A stretch of DNA of 64,000 nt from Cristatella mucedo (Eukaryota; Bryozoa; Phylactolaemata; Cristatellidae), in contig WPIO01000023.1 in assembly GCA_009760855.2 (NCBI GenBank), forward strand, positions 5,384,501 through 5,448,500. Direction: 5' to 3'. The translations under genes and the position numbers were made by a program. The notes below the pieces were generated by a model. That model was not told the origin of the DNA. It ran no database searches and was given only the letters and a program-made list of their open reading frames with translations. Positions 34,618-46,825 of this stretch are shown here, piece by piece (position 1 is the first letter of the stretch; every line of letters begins with the position of its first letter).

Positions 34618-35345
34618 TTGACGTTGACTTACGAGGAGCATTATTCAAGCGAGAGGCGGCAAGGATGGGACCGGAAGGACCGCCTCCGGAGCCTCTACCT
34701 ATGCATCGACGCAGGATATCGCAGGGTACTTAAAGCTTACGTAGCGCCGCGACGTCTACGTAACGAAATGCCGAGAAGCGCTGACGACTTAATTGCAAGG
34801 TATGAGCCTGATGGCGTTAACCCGGGTTACCGAATTTCCACAAGTAGAATCGCAATTAATTATTTATTTTGCGGATAGGTGCTGTACAAAATATAGCGTT
34901 CCGAAGTCGAAAAAGCCATTGAAATGATTAAGGAGCAGCACCGTCAGAATTCTGTCGAAGCAATCTGAAGAATTATGTGTGCAAGAGCTCAATGAAAGGA
35001 TGCACGCTATGGTTGGCCATAATGACGATAGTGAATAATGACATAATGAAGATGTTAGCAATGATGTTCTTGACAACGCCATGGAACTGGTATGCAAGTT
35101 CTTGGAAAAATTTCTCGAGAACTTCATTGGCACCCGCTGGTCTGAAAATATTATGCAGGAGGTCCGGAATCGCGGCGCCAGTGCTCGCCTGGGTAGTATC
35201 GCTGATAGTGAGGACGAAGATCCTGACAATATTGGCGCGCCGTTGTCGGCAGCATCCGATATAGCGCAGACTCGTGGCAGAAAAAATGAGCATCAGCACA
35301 GAAGGCTGCTCCGGGCTTGCAGATACGCTCTTTGGGGCGCTTGAA
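34618..35345 (+). pseudogene. Decayed coding remnant, unknown family
   Basis: Two open segments on the plus strand (34618-34878 and 35081-35344), with intervening sequence that reads as protein only if frames are switched: AIEMIKEQHRQNSVEA, then ELCVQELNERMHAMVGHN, and an acidic part ending SIADSEDEDPDNIG. Stops and frameshifts suggest a pseudogene or a degraded transposon ORF. The word AACCCGGGTTACC occurs on both sides (34819-34831 and 35600-35612). I cannot assign a family. Confidence 0.3.
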
Positions 35346-35824
35346 GAAGGCACCAGCCGTCGTCCCAAATCAGCCATCAATCTTGAGCCATTTCACGAAA
35401 AAAATAGGCTCAATTTTCGGGATTGAGCCCTGGATCCTTGCCCTGGATCTGGTCAGCCGCTGCGTACTTGTGCAATAAAAATCATCGTTTTTGAAATCGC
35501 TATCTTTCTGCTGACGAATTAAACTCGATGAGCCCGAAATTTCTTAGGCCATTTGCATATAATTTCGACCAACATTCAAGTAGTTATCACAGTTTCCGCG
35601 AACCCGGGTTACCATGGTAATCTGGGTTACCGCCATCGGGGTAATATGTCGTTAAATTTCCGGTCGTATCGCTCGAAGAAGCTGCAGAAGACGCTGTGGT
35701 AGGACCTGCCCTGGTTACAACCGACGCGCCTCATGTCTGCGACAGATTAATATGACTGCAGTTGCCTCGCTGCAGTTTAACTCACTACTCATAGGTCTTT
35801 CGGCTGTTGCATAAAGGCTCAACG

Positions 35825-36265
35825 GCGGAGGACGCGAAACTCTGCAGCCAGGCTTGTCTATCGCGAACTCCGCAAGAATCGCATGACTACGCAAATTCTA
35901 ACTAATCCACGTTGGGAACCCATCAAGCAGCGTATCGACTTCAAGGTTTTGTCACTCACTTTTAGATTCCCTCATTCTCTCTCTAGCCAACATGGCAGAA
36001 CAATTTTTCGAGCAGGCTTGGCATCGTACCACATGGTCTTCTGGCTCAAGTAGTTTAGCTGTGCCTCTGGCCGACCTCAAATTTTCTGATGACCGTACTG
36101 TCTGTTAGTGTGCTCCCGAAGCCCGGAAGCACTGTTGCGTGACGTCATGACACTCCGTGACTTCACATTCAAAAAAAAGCTAAAAACGCACATATTCTTC
36201 ACAGCATTCGCAGGGTTGATGTGAATAGCCTTCTGTGAGCTAATGCGTGCTGACGCAGTAAACCA
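35825..36265 (+). mobile_element. LINE family A, decayed 3' fragment
   Basis: Diverged counterpart of the RT ORF C-terminus: CGAAACTCTGCAGCCAGGCT near 35839, ATCGACTTCAAGGTTTTGTC at 35934, and a CGCACATATTC...ACAGCATT equivalent near 36188-36206. Breaks off before the stem-loop and abuts the family B copy that follows. Confidence 0.75.
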
Positions 36266-38195
36266 TTTACTGGCCAATGCTGAGAGGTCTGACTTTCCAG
36301 ATTTTAAGGGCTCAATCGAAAAGTTTTCAGCCTTATTTACTGAAAACTTTGTGCACATTCGTGCCTCCATAAAGCCCTTCCGAGTACAGCGATTGTGGAA
36401 TCACAACCTGTGACCTTCCTTTAGAGGTTTTTCCAGGTTTCTGCATGCGATGTGGCTACCTTAATAAGGTCTAGTAAAACGAGCTCGTCTCCTGAAGACC
36501 CAATACCATCATCTCTGTTGTCTTCACTGGCAGACCACTGAGCTCTCCCATAACTAAGATTTTTAATGCTTCTTTGGAATATGGGGTCGTACCCAAGTTC
36601 TACAAATCGGCAATCGTAAGACCGATACTTAAAAAAAAAGAGCCTGGAGTAGATACAGAGGTCTTTGAAAACTATCGCCCAGTTTTCATTATTCCTTTTT
36701 TGTCAAAGATTCTTGAAAAAATTATTGCTAAGCAGCTGGTTGCACACGTTGAAAAGAATGAAATGTCAGAAACATTTCGATCGAGGTTCAAGAGGCAGCA
36801 CTCCACTGAAACTGCTCTCCTCCGTGTTCACAATGACATCCTATGCGGCAACGATAACGGTAATGTCACTGGCCCAGCTCTGCTAGATCTATCAACTGCC
36901 TTCGAAAGTATCGATCGCAATGTCCTAGTTGAACGATTGAGAACAACAATTGGTCTGGCAAACGAGGCACAGGCATGGTTTAAATCGTTCTTGTCTGATC
37001 GTGTTCAAGCCGTGTCGTGTGGGCGTCAGGCCTCACACACGAGACGGATCACATGTGGAGTCGCCCAATGGTTCGTCCTCGGTCCCTTGATGTTCTCCGT
37101 TTATATTCTGGGGAAAGTGATTAAGGCCAATGGAATAGGATATCACTTTTATGCTGACGATACGCAGCTGTATTTGTCCTTCAAAGCGTCGGAATCTGCT
37201 GCAGCAACTGATAAATTGAATGCTTGCTTCGCCGACATTCGATCCTGAATGTCGGAAAACTTCTTGAAATGAAATGACGATAAAACCGAACTGCTGCTCA
37301 TCGGAAACCCTAAGCGTGTGGCTAAATTTAAAGGCTTTGCCCTTCTAATAGGTGACGCTGTTGTGCAACCATCACCACGTGCTCGAAATTTAGGTGTCGC
37401 TTTCGACAGCTGCCTCAATTTTAAAAGCTTCATTCAGAAGACTGCTTCTACAGCTAACCATAATTTCCGATCCTTATCTAATATAAGGAGTTGTTTTCCC
37501 TTGTGGCTTGCAAAAAACTGGCCCCTCAGCTTTGTCTCAGCTTGATTATAGTAATTCCCTTTTGGCTGGGCTACCGAAAAAAGCAACTATGCCACTGCAA
37601 ATGGCTATGAATATGGCTGCAAGGCCAGTTTTCAAGTCCCAGAGGTTTGACCACGTGTCTCCTTTGCTAAAAGAACTAGGATGGCTGCCGGTTGATCAAC
37701 GGACACAGAGCTAAGTTCTTACACTGACTCACAAGGCCCGCCACGGTTTGGCTCCTCCATACCTAGCTGAACTGCTGCACCAGTTTCAGCCTCCTCGTGC
37801 CCTCAGGTCATGTGTGTAAAATAAATTAGCTGATCCATTCCTCCGCTTAGAGACCGTTTGTGACAGAAGATTTAGCTCTGCAGGTCCTAGGCTGTGGAAT
37901 TCGCTTCCACAATTCTTACAAAACGACAACTACTCTCTTGCTGCCGGCTATGGCTCTTTCCAGCGGTCCTGAGCTGCTACATCCATGCTAATCACTACAC
38001 CAACTGCTCTCCTGACTCTGCTATGCTTCCCACTTTCTCTTTGTTACGTGAGACAAAGTCTGTTGGCTACCGAATGCGTGCCGAAAGCCACTTAGGCTGT
38101 GAGTGCGCTATACAAAACTCTCCTGCGTAACACCCAACTCTCCTGCGTAACACCCACGTAGTCTTTGTAGTTTTTGGAATAACAGACGGAGATAT
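36266..38195 (+). mobile_element. LINE family B, longest copy
   Basis: Most complete family B element in the window. It has a linker region (about 36290-36420), RT domain (36574-37250 and beyond), C-terminal region (37500-37900) and a 3' UTR ending near 38195 with a damaged terminal word (TTTTGGAATAACAGACGGAG). A short duplication of CTCCTGCGTAACACCCA lies at 38119-38153. It lacks the N-terminal endonuclease. Motif order matches CR1/L2-like elements, but the sequence is clearly distinct from family A. Confidence 0.9.
36574..37248 (+). pseudogene. Reverse transcriptase ORF of LINE B, interrupted
   Basis: A 224-codon open stretch with RT blocks in order: SAIVRPILKKK, ENYRPVFIIPFLSKILE, RQHSTETALLRVHNDI, LLDLSTAFESIDRN, GVAQWFVLGPL (the usual G-PQGS-LGP box is altered) and FYADDTQLYLSF. 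It terminates at TGA (37246-37248) where related copies read ADIRSWM, and two more stops follow before the downstream frame resumes. A non-functional remnant. Confidence 0.88.
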
Positions 38196-39869
38196 ATTAC
38201 ATTGCATTACACTAGCATGCTATCACTAACCAATGAGCATTTCCTGTGTGGCAGATGCAAAGTGCCAAGAAAGGGAATCTTTGCTTTCTCTTAGAGCGCC
38301 ATGATTCTTTTTTTTTTATCATCATGGCACCCGTAGCTCGTACGAAACGCACGCTCTTCTCCAGCAATGATTTGCATTGCAGGCGAGTAAGTTAGAGTAG
38401 TGACATTTAATCCAGCCCGAATTCCTACTGTAGCGCATGGTGATATGCGACGTTGAATCAGGCAATCGAACGCACGTTGTTGCCTAATCGAACGAGTTCA
38501 AGGAAGGCCAGTCTTCCACGACGCCAACCTACGATCGCTGCGAACGAAACAGCTATTCTAGCACGGCAGGCCTTCGCGGCGAAATTCCTAGCTGGCAGCC
38601 ATATAGTGGTGGCTGTCCTCTGCTGCTACACTATTGGTGGCGTAGCAAGGGGGCGTTGGGGGGAGGGTGACAGATGTCTCGGACGCTTAGGTCAAGGGGG
38701 TGAAAAAGGCAAAATGAATTGCTCATACAAAAAAAATTCATTTGAGAATACCAATCTTGATTTCAAGCAAGTCCTCGTTTCAATGGACTTTAATATTGCT
38801 GGCTGAGCTAGTTAAGTATGTTCACAGGTTTAGACCAAGCTCGGCGTAGCTGGCTGTGCCAGCTTGTCACTCACGCCAGAGCTCATCCGGTCCATGCGGT
38901 GTTAACGACAGGATATTGTCTGCCACTCACTCGGATTGTTCATCGCCGAAATAATAAGTTTGAGAACGTAATTAGTCAGACTGTCTATTATGTATTTTAT
39001 CCTACTTAGAAACATTGTGTGCATTTAATCTCCTGGTGCCAGCGTTCAGACGACGTCGGCACTTGCAGTCTTCCTCTTTTTGCCAAGCTCCCCTAAGGCG
39101 CAGCCTCTTCTTCTGGGACGGAGTCAACGGTGTGAAGGTCAGTGATACTCCACATCAGCGTCCGTGAACTGTATTATCAATACGGCTACTGTGTACTTTT
39201 GTGGGTTTTTTTTTGTCGCCTCAATCTATTTTCAGAAGACACGGGAGGAGATAAGGCAAGTGGCGCCCAGAGCAGAAAGCAAAAACTCGAGGAGGAGAAG
39301 AAAGAAGCGAGCGAGTCCAGCAAGAAGTAAAACTAGTTGAAGGTTTCTTGAAGGAGACAAAGCTGACGAATTGGTCAAAGCGCAGGAAAGACACAAGGAA
39401 AATGTCAACAACAGTCGCTTTGGGAATACGAACGGACGGACAGTATGAGGAGGGTGAAAGAAAGCAGAGCGGAGGCAGTGACGAGGAACAGGGAAGATGG
39501 AGGGAAAGAGTGAAGGCAGCGGAAAGCGTGACAACACCGGACAAGCGAACGCTGTCTGCTAGGCGAAGGCTTCGCGAAAAAGAGAAGCTTTGCTCTGCGA
39601 AGACGAGGACAGCCACCACTTGAACTAGCGGGATTGCAAGCGCTACGTACCGCAAGAGAAGAAGATACGGAATCTACTGCAATTTTCCAAGTGCTGACCA
39701 TGAATGAATTTCGCCCACCGCAGGATTCGAATCCACAATCCCGAAATCAATGGCGGGAAAAACAGCCACGCTACCTAGTGTGCCATTACTGCTCCAATAG
39801 ATCCCAGCAAAGGCCAAGTCTAGCTTTTATAAAAAAAAAAGTTGTTGAATCACTATGAAAATCCTTTTG
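38196..39869. other. Intergenic; weak spliced-exon candidate
   Basis: Mostly featureless. A donor AAG/GTCAGT (GT 39138-39139) and a strong acceptor CTATTTTCAG (ending 39235) would define a 98-nt intron, followed by a purine-rich stretch to about 39640 with a basic/acidic open frame (KQKLEEEKKEA). Two frames are open through the junction, so no product can be chosen. Confidence 0.3.
39712..39800 (-). mobile_element. tRNA-like SINE remnant
   Basis: On the minus strand a B-box-like GGATTCGAATCCTGCGG is preceded by GCACACTAGGTAGCGTGGC, which resembles an A box. It is only the tRNA-like head. It could instead be a decayed tRNA pseudogene. Confidence 0.4.
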
Positions 39870-41533
39870 TCTACGATCAACCATCTCCTTGGACGCTCCC
39901 AGGTTAGCACTACACCTAGTGATCCTTGTGATGATCTACCGATCGCTTCTTTAGCTTTTTTGTCAACAAGATAGACAACATCAGAAAGTCCACCCCCAGA
40001 GTGTCAGCCTCCCCCAGGAATCCGGTCCCTCAATTCCATGTTGCACCTCAATTTCTAAATTCAAGGAGGCCACGAGTGACCTCATCCTGAATTCATTTCT
40101 CAATCAAATCCAAATAAGACAGCTAGTCATCTAGACCCAACTTATTTTGATATATTATGATGGAGCCACGAGATGGCGGGCTATATGGATCGTAGTAAGA
40201 ATTTTGTTTGTATCCAGTAATCGACCGGAAGCCATGGCAGCTCCTTCGGTAAAGCAAACGCATGGCTGAACCTTTAGGATTAGTTTACTAATCTTATATC
40301 CATATTCATCGCCAGCTTCAGAAGCTTAAGGATTGATCCCTTCTGCAGCTTTCATACGATGCATTAAGCGAAATCTTTACCCACTCTTTACCTCTATTGT
40401 TGTTTTGTCATTCAAACATGCTTCCCTTCTATGAAGATGACACTCAGTTGTACCTTTGCTTTGATCCCTCCCAGCCTTCGAGCACCTCAAATTCTCTCAA
40501 CTCACTAGCTACATGCACTGATGACATCCGCACATGGATGGCAGTAAATTTTCTAAAACTAAACGATGACAAAACTAACATACTAGTTATGGGCAAACCC
40601 AGTGTGATCCAGAGATTGAAAAGGCTGACTCTCAAAATTGGCTCTGCCAGCATATCTCCTGTTGAATCAGCTCGAAATCTAGGTGTCATATTCCAAAGCG
40701 ACCTCTCGTTAGACGACCATATCAGCTCCACAGTCAAATCCACCTATTTTCAGCTTCATAACATTGCTAAAATTTGGGCTTGTTTAGATAAAGATACCAC
40801 ATCTAAGTTGGTCCATGCATTCGTGACATCCCGTCTCGACTTCTGCAACTCACTGCTTACTGGCCTACCAGCATGTGCGATCAGGCGATTGCAGCTGGTG
40901 CAAAACTCGGCAGCTAGACTTGTCTGTTTAGCGTCGCAGTTGCCACATTACTCCACTTCTCGCCGACCTGCACTGGCTACCAGTCAAGCAACGGATTGAC
41001 TTCAAGGTTTTGTCGCTCACTTTTAGGTCCCTTCATTCTATGGCTCCAGCCTATCTGTCAGATATACTACCCCATCAGGCTAAGCATCGTACCACCCGCT
41101 TTTCGGAATCCAACAGTCTAGAAATACCTCATACAAACCTTAAATCTTTTGGAGACCGTGCATTTAGTTCATATGCTCCCAAAGCCTGGAACTCCCTCCC
41201 GACCTGGGTCAGAACATCCCCTGACCTGACCACATTTAAAAGGAACCTAAACACACACCTATTTAGGACAGCATTTAGTGGGTCCCTGTGATTCGTCCTT
41301 GATGTGCTTATGCGTGCTGACACTGTGCATGCTGCCACTAACCACATTTGCATGCTGACCCTGTGGATGTCACCCCTAACCATATTATTCATTTCGTTTG
41401 TTTTTCAAGCTTGATTTTACTTACCATTCAATTGCATTTCACTTTACAGAAAATGTAAAGCGCCTAGAGAGAGATTAAGTTCTCTGAGGGCGCTTTATCA
41501 AGTGAATTATTATTTTTATTATTATTATTATTC
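39870..41533 (+). mobile_element. LINE family A, internally rearranged copy
   Basis: 39870-40140 matches the linker upstream of the RT. 40140-40410 is unrelated sequence. From about 40430 the copy resumes at the RT catalytic box and runs to the (ATT)n tail ending at 41533, so most of the RT fingers/palm is missing. The catalytic box reads YEDD instead of YADD (40430-40441). The 3' half is otherwise nearly intact, with one small deletion after RLVC near 40925. Confidence 0.9.
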
Positions 41534-41859
41534 CACCGGGATATTCTGAGTGTAAGCTTTTGGTCACTGTCCAAAGCTGTCAACAGCTGGTCCTCGGTCG
41601 TGAAAATGCTGCTAGCCTGGAATGCGAGCTCTCAGGCGAAGTTAAGCTCCACGCCCAGCTGCAGACGGAATTAGCGATCGGCTGCTGATGCTGGGGCTTT
41701 TACTTAGCGAGATGGAAGAGACCACGATTATAATTTTACGATATTGAAGCATGCCGGAAGCGTGCGCTAAGAGGATGTTCGGAGGTCTCGGAGTGCCGTC
41801 ATCATGCTTGCCTCAGCGGCTCGTTCAAGTTCAGGCACGGCCGCTTGGCGAGGAGTACA

Positions 41860-43262
41860 CGTTTAATGAAAACCTATGCAGCAACAATAGCAGGAATGTC
41901 ACTGCCCTAGCGCTGCTCGATCTATCAGCCTTTCGACACCACTGATCACGATATTCTACGATATTCAAGATACTCTTGAAATATTGAGAACAACGATCGA
42001 TCTGGTAGACGAGGCACTTTCGTGATTTAAATCGTTATAGTGTGATCGTGTTCAATTCATGTCGTGAGGGGTCAGGCCTCATCCACCAGACAAGTCACCT
42101 GTGGAGTCAATCAAACGTCCGTCCTCGGTCCTTTGCTGTTCTCCATTCACACTCAACCTTTGCGAAAAGTGATTCGGGCAATGGAATAGGCTATCAGTTT
42201 TATGCTGACGGTACTCAGCTGTATTTGTCATTCAAACCCTCAGAATCTGCTGCAGCAAGTGAGAAACTGAATGCTTGCCTTGCCGACATTCGATCCTGGA
42301 TGTCAGGAAAATTTCTTCAAACTAAATGAAAATTAAACTGAGCTGCTGCTCATAGGACACCCCAAGCGCGTGGCTGGACTTGAAGGCTTTGCTCTTCTAA
42401 AAGGGGATGCTGTCGTGCGACCATCACTACGTGCTCGGAATTTAGATGTCGTCTTCTACAGCTGCCTACATTTTGAAAGCTTCGTTAGGACGCTGCTTCC
42501 ACAGCTATCCATCACGTCCAATCTCTATCTAATATTAGGAATTGTCTTCCACGATAGATTTCAAAGAATTTAACTAGCTCCTTAGTTCTGTGTCGGCTAG
42601 ATTATTGTAACTTTATTTTGGCTGGGCTACCAAAAAAAGCCACGAGGCCACTGCAGCTGGCAATGAATATGGCTGCAAAGCTAGTTTACGAATCCCAGAG
42701 GTTTTACCATGTGTTTTCTTTCGCTGAAAGATCTTGACTGGCTTCTGGCTGATCAGCGGATACAGAGCAAAGTTTTTACGCTGACGTACAGGGCCCGTCG
42801 AGGCTTGGCTCCTTCATACCTAGGTGAACTACTGCACCGGTTTCAGCATCATTGTGCCCTCAGGTCCTGAACAGACAATAAATTAGCTGCTCCATTTCTC
42901 CACTGAAAGACCGTCGAAGACAAAGGCTTTTGCTCTGCAGGTCTTCGACTGTGGAACTCACTTCACAATTATTACGAAACGACAACTACTCTCCTGCTAC
43001 CGACTATGACACATTCTTTCCAGCCGTCTTGAGCTGCTACGTCCATGCTACGTCTAAATAATCACTATCTCAACTGCTCTACTGACTCAGCTATGCTTTT
43101 GACTTTCTTTTCGTTGTGTTAAATGAATTCCGTTGGCTATCGAAATGCGTACTGAAAGCCGCTTAGGCTGTGAGTGCTCTACACAAAACTCTCCTGCGTA
43201 ACACCCACATAATCGTTGTCGCTTTGTGGACTTGCAGACGGAGATGCAGTGTATTACATTAC
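41860..43262 (+). mobile_element. LINE family B, decayed copy
   Basis: Family B RT remnants (NVTALALLDLSAF near 41900; FYADGTQLYLSFK near 42198-42236, with the second catalytic aspartate region changed to ADG) run through the C-terminal region to the 3' end (CGCTTTGTGGACTTGCAGAC near 43219). Many frameshifts and stops. Confidence 0.85.
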
Positions 43263-43806
43263 ATTAAATTCAACAAGGTCACCAGCGCATTTTTATATTT
43301 ACGTTATAAAAAGTCACTGCATGCCCCGCAGCTTGTAATCGGTAGACAGAATCACGCGAGCACCGCTATCAAATGCTTTTTCCAGCGCCTCGCGATTCAA
43401 CCGCTGGATCGCTAATGCGTCTTTCAAGCCATGTCCTTCCCTTCAAATAATATGACTAAGTGAATAATATGGAGTCCTAATGGCGATGGGGAGACACAAA
43501 AACATAACTAATCCCAATGATTGGTCTAAACGATCGAGAACTGTTGCGAAGCAAATGGTCGGCTGCTAAGCAGCTACACAGATTCCCATTTGGCTAAAGA
43601 CTAGTTTGATCAAATCGTACGGATAGAGGTGATGGTATGATTATGTCTTCAAGATAAATTGCTGTTAAAAAGCACACAGAGAATGATCTTTTAAGGAAAG
43701 ATAATTCGCCCATTCAGCTTTTTGAAAATCTTTCAGCGACTAGCGCCATGAAGTGTAACTATATTGAGTAGAGTAGCCCAAAGCTTTTGATAGCTCGAGA
43801 TGACAG
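43263..43806. other. No gene recognised
   Basis: AT-rich sequence without supported features. Confidence 0.5.
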
Positions 43807-43960
43807 GGTGCCTCAATCTTGTGGAATTGTGACAATGTTTACAGGTAGCCTCAATCCTGTGGAGTTGTGACAATATTTACAGAATGCCTCAATCCTGTGG
43901 AATTGTGACAATGTTTACAGAGTTCCTCAATCCTATGGAGTTTAGACTATGTTTTTGAAG
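43807..43960. repeat. 38-bp minisatellite, four units
   Basis: Units begin at CCTCAAT at 43811, 43849, 43887 and 43925, a strict 38-bp period. Each reads roughly CCTCAATCCTGTGGAATTGT, then GACAATGTTTACAG. The last unit has decayed. Confidence 0.92.
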
Positions 43961-44029
43961 CCGTTGAAGTTGCCATCCTACCTTAAGTCGTCGGCGCATA
44001 GGTACTATGGACAGCCCGGATATGACTTT

Positions 44030-44103
44030 ATATGCAGCGTCTGTAAATTGCCTAGAGAGTGATTCAGTTATCCGAGGGTGCTATACAAATTTATTATTAT
44101 TGT
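44030..44103 (+). mobile_element. LINE family A-like tail only
   Basis: CTGTAAATTGCCTAGAGAG, then a diverged inner stem, GGGTGCTATACAAATTTATT and a short (ATT)n. It could also be the end of a SINE, because the two share this terminus. Confidence 0.6.
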
Positions 44104-44733
44104 TACTTTGCCTTTGGCATATCGGCCAAGCAGGAGAAATTCAATGAGCATAACACGTTCTAAGCACTGTATTTTATTATTTAGGGTGGCTCTAAATAAT
44201 CACTCTGCACGAAGCCACCGAATTCGCCCGATGGATTCACGACTTTGAGACCATCATCAGCGCTAGTATTCGCACCTGCACGTCGAGGTAACGTCGTGGC
44301 TAAATCTAAATCTCGAGCTTCTGCTAGAGCTTTGATATGACGCAGCTCGATCTGCTCCATTTTACCTGGCTTTAGCAAGTCCGACAGCCCAAATATCTGT
44401 CATCTAAATCCATGTCGCTGGATAGACACTGGGCGTGCCACGAAGGGGTGACAACAAAAGGCTAGAATCTAATCTTGGGTGGACAGCTTTCGCCCGGTCT
44501 CGGGCTGGACCAATGTAATCTGCCGAGGCCGAGACAGGCAAGCAGATGATTGGTGGAAGATTTTCCCAAGCGCACTGGCAAGCCAGGGATATAACTGATC
44601 GCGGCCATCGCGGCCCAGCCGTCGGCCGGACGCCGTGTCTCATGCGAGTTCTTATTGGACCCGGATCTGCTCGTCAACTTGTGCGAATTCATTCAAAGCT
44701 GGAGATAACTAGCTACGCCTAGCGACCCAAGTT

Positions 44734-45100
44734 GTGGGCCGACCGTGCTTAAGACGGCTTCGAAAGCTATGGTTCTTTTACGAAGAGGCTCCGAAAAGCC
44801 TTAATCAGAATCCACAAGAACACCGATCACCCGAGCACACGTCAGCATGGCTCATTTATAGGACTTCCTTTCCTGGCACGTGGAAAGCTTACTCAAAGTG
44901 CAGAGTATTGCAGGAAAATTTCTACCAGGTGACAAGGAAGAGGCTACAAAGGATCCTTGCAGAGAAGGAGGCATAATGAAAAGCCTACGCGGAAGAATGC
45001 ATGCACTTATATACAGAGGATTAATAAACATTTGGTATCATACTTCACAATTTGTGTGCTTGAGTACAAAGTAATGTTGTGCAATGTGTGTTTTTTTTTC
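44734..45100 (+). other. Possible 3' terminal exon or processed pseudogene end
   Basis: An 80-codon open frame (44734-44976) ends in VTRKRLQRILAEKEA. About 47 nt downstream lies AATAAA (45024-45029), followed after about 40-60 nt by a GT-rich then T-rich run (45072-45101), the layout of a cleavage/polyadenylation site. No upstream exon was identified and the protein is not recognised. Confidence 0.3.
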
Positions 45101-45292
45101 TTAATATGTTATGCCTGAATTGAATAGCACCTAGCTTTTGTTCGACTAAAACTTGGCTTCTGTGATCAATGCAGCGAATAGCCATACTTGATCGACATGA
45201 CGTCAAGAGATTTCTTGAGCACAGTAGATTAGCTTTGCTAACGCGTGTGAATAGTTGATCAAGAAAAGTGCAAACAAGTTTTCTTACGCAAC

Positions 45293-45552
45293 GACATCTA
45301 CTCTCCAACTGCCGACTATGGCACATCTTTTTCAGCGGTCCTGAACTGCTACTTCTATGCTACTCACTACCTCAACTGCTCTCCTAACTCTGCTATGCTT
45401 CCCACTTTCTCTTTGTTGCATGAGACGAAGTCTGTTGGCTACCGAATGCGTACCGAAAGCCGCTTAGGCTGTGAGTGCGCTATACAAAACTTTCCTGCGT
45501 AACGCCCACATGGTCTTTATGACTTTGTGGAGTTACTGACGGAGATACATAC
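45293..45552 (+). mobile_element. LINE family B 3' end
   Basis: Begins at ACATCTACTCTCCAACTGCC, the counterpart of 37925-37950, and runs to GACTTTGTGGAGTTACTGAC and GGAGATACATACA. 3' UTR only, little decayed. Confidence 0.85.
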
Positions 45553-45934
45553 ACAAGTACTTCACGAAAGCGCCAGTTGAGATTCGTGAGTCCTAAAAAG
45601 CAAACGTAGGCAAGCCTGTCGGGGAGCTGACAGACCACTCAAGAAACTGCAGCCTCTGCATGGCGGACCCTTCCAAACTTCGAGCTGGCATGGGCACTGC
45701 TCCCATCGCGTATGTCTACGCATTCCTTTATCAATTGCTTCTAGAGTACAACACTGCGAGCCCTGAGAGCTCCCACACTCCACAGGAAAGGGATCAGCCA
45801 TTTTCACGAGAGAGCAGCAAGTTAAAAAAGTGAGGAATACTAGCTGATTTAACAGTCTTTTTTTGCATAGTGGCAGAAGAGCCCCGGAGGCCATCGCCAC
45901 CGAAGCTTGCAGCGGCAATAAAGAATCGCCCCAC

Positions 45935-46000
45935 GAAAAATTCGAACCTACGATCTCGGGACCGAAGTCGTGAAGAGCAGCCGCCTTACCTAGGAAAAGC
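45935..46000 (-). mobile_element. tRNA-like SINE head remnant
   Basis: Reading the minus strand, TTTCCTAGGTAAGGCGGCTG (A-box-like) and AGGTTCGAATTTTT (B box) are spaced as in a tRNA-derived SINE. The B box matches GGTTCGAAT well. The 3' body is not recognisable. Confidence 0.4.
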
Positions 46001-46116
46001 TTTCAAATCCAGATTTCAATATTACACGTGCGGCTGAGGGGAAAAGCCATAGTTTCACGTCCAGAAATACCTCAACGATATGATTAGACACCTTAGTCAG
46101 CTTAGTCACCTTAGAC

Positions 46117-46259
46117 ACCTTAACCATGTTATTCATGTCGTTTATCAAACATGATACCACTCACCATTCGATCGTGTTTCCTGTGCAGAAAATGTAAAGC
46201 GCCTTGAAAGAGATTGAGTTCTCTGAGGGCGCTTTATCAAGTGTAGTATTATTATTATT
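46117..46259 (+). mobile_element. LINE family A tail
   Basis: From CTTAACCATGTTATTCATGT through the stem-loop (AAGCGCC...GAGGGCGCTTTATCA) to an (ATT)n tail. Only the last 140 bp of the element. Confidence 0.85.
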
Positions 46260-46509
46260 AGTCTTACCAAGTCCAATGTAGAGCTTCTGAGATCTAGGCT
46301 CGAGGAGAGGAGCTTATTGGATGCAGAGTGAGAAGGTAGCAGATAAAGAGAAGTGTCACTTTTTCTTCAATCTGAAAGATGGCCATGCTAACGTAACCGC
46401 TCTATTCGAGGCTAGAGGAATCACATGCAAGCGAATGGCGCCTATTCACGGACGGTTCAGCCACAAGCCTTGAAACCATGCCGCTTCGTAACCGAAAATA
46501 AGTACTGCG

Positions 46510-46532
46510 TGTGTGTCTCTGTCTGTCTCTGT

Positions 46533-46602
<70 letters not shown>

Positions 46603-46629
46603 GTCTCTGTCTCTCTCTGTCTCTCTCTG

Positions 46630-46694
<65 letters not shown>

Positions 46695-46825
46695 CTCTCT
46701 GTCTGTCTGTCTCTGTCTCTCTCTGTGTCTCTCTGTCTCTCTCTCTGTCTCTCTCTGTCTCTCTCTGTCTCTCACGCTGTCTCTCTCTCTGTCTCTCTCT
46801 GTCTCTCTGTCTCTCTCTCACTCTC

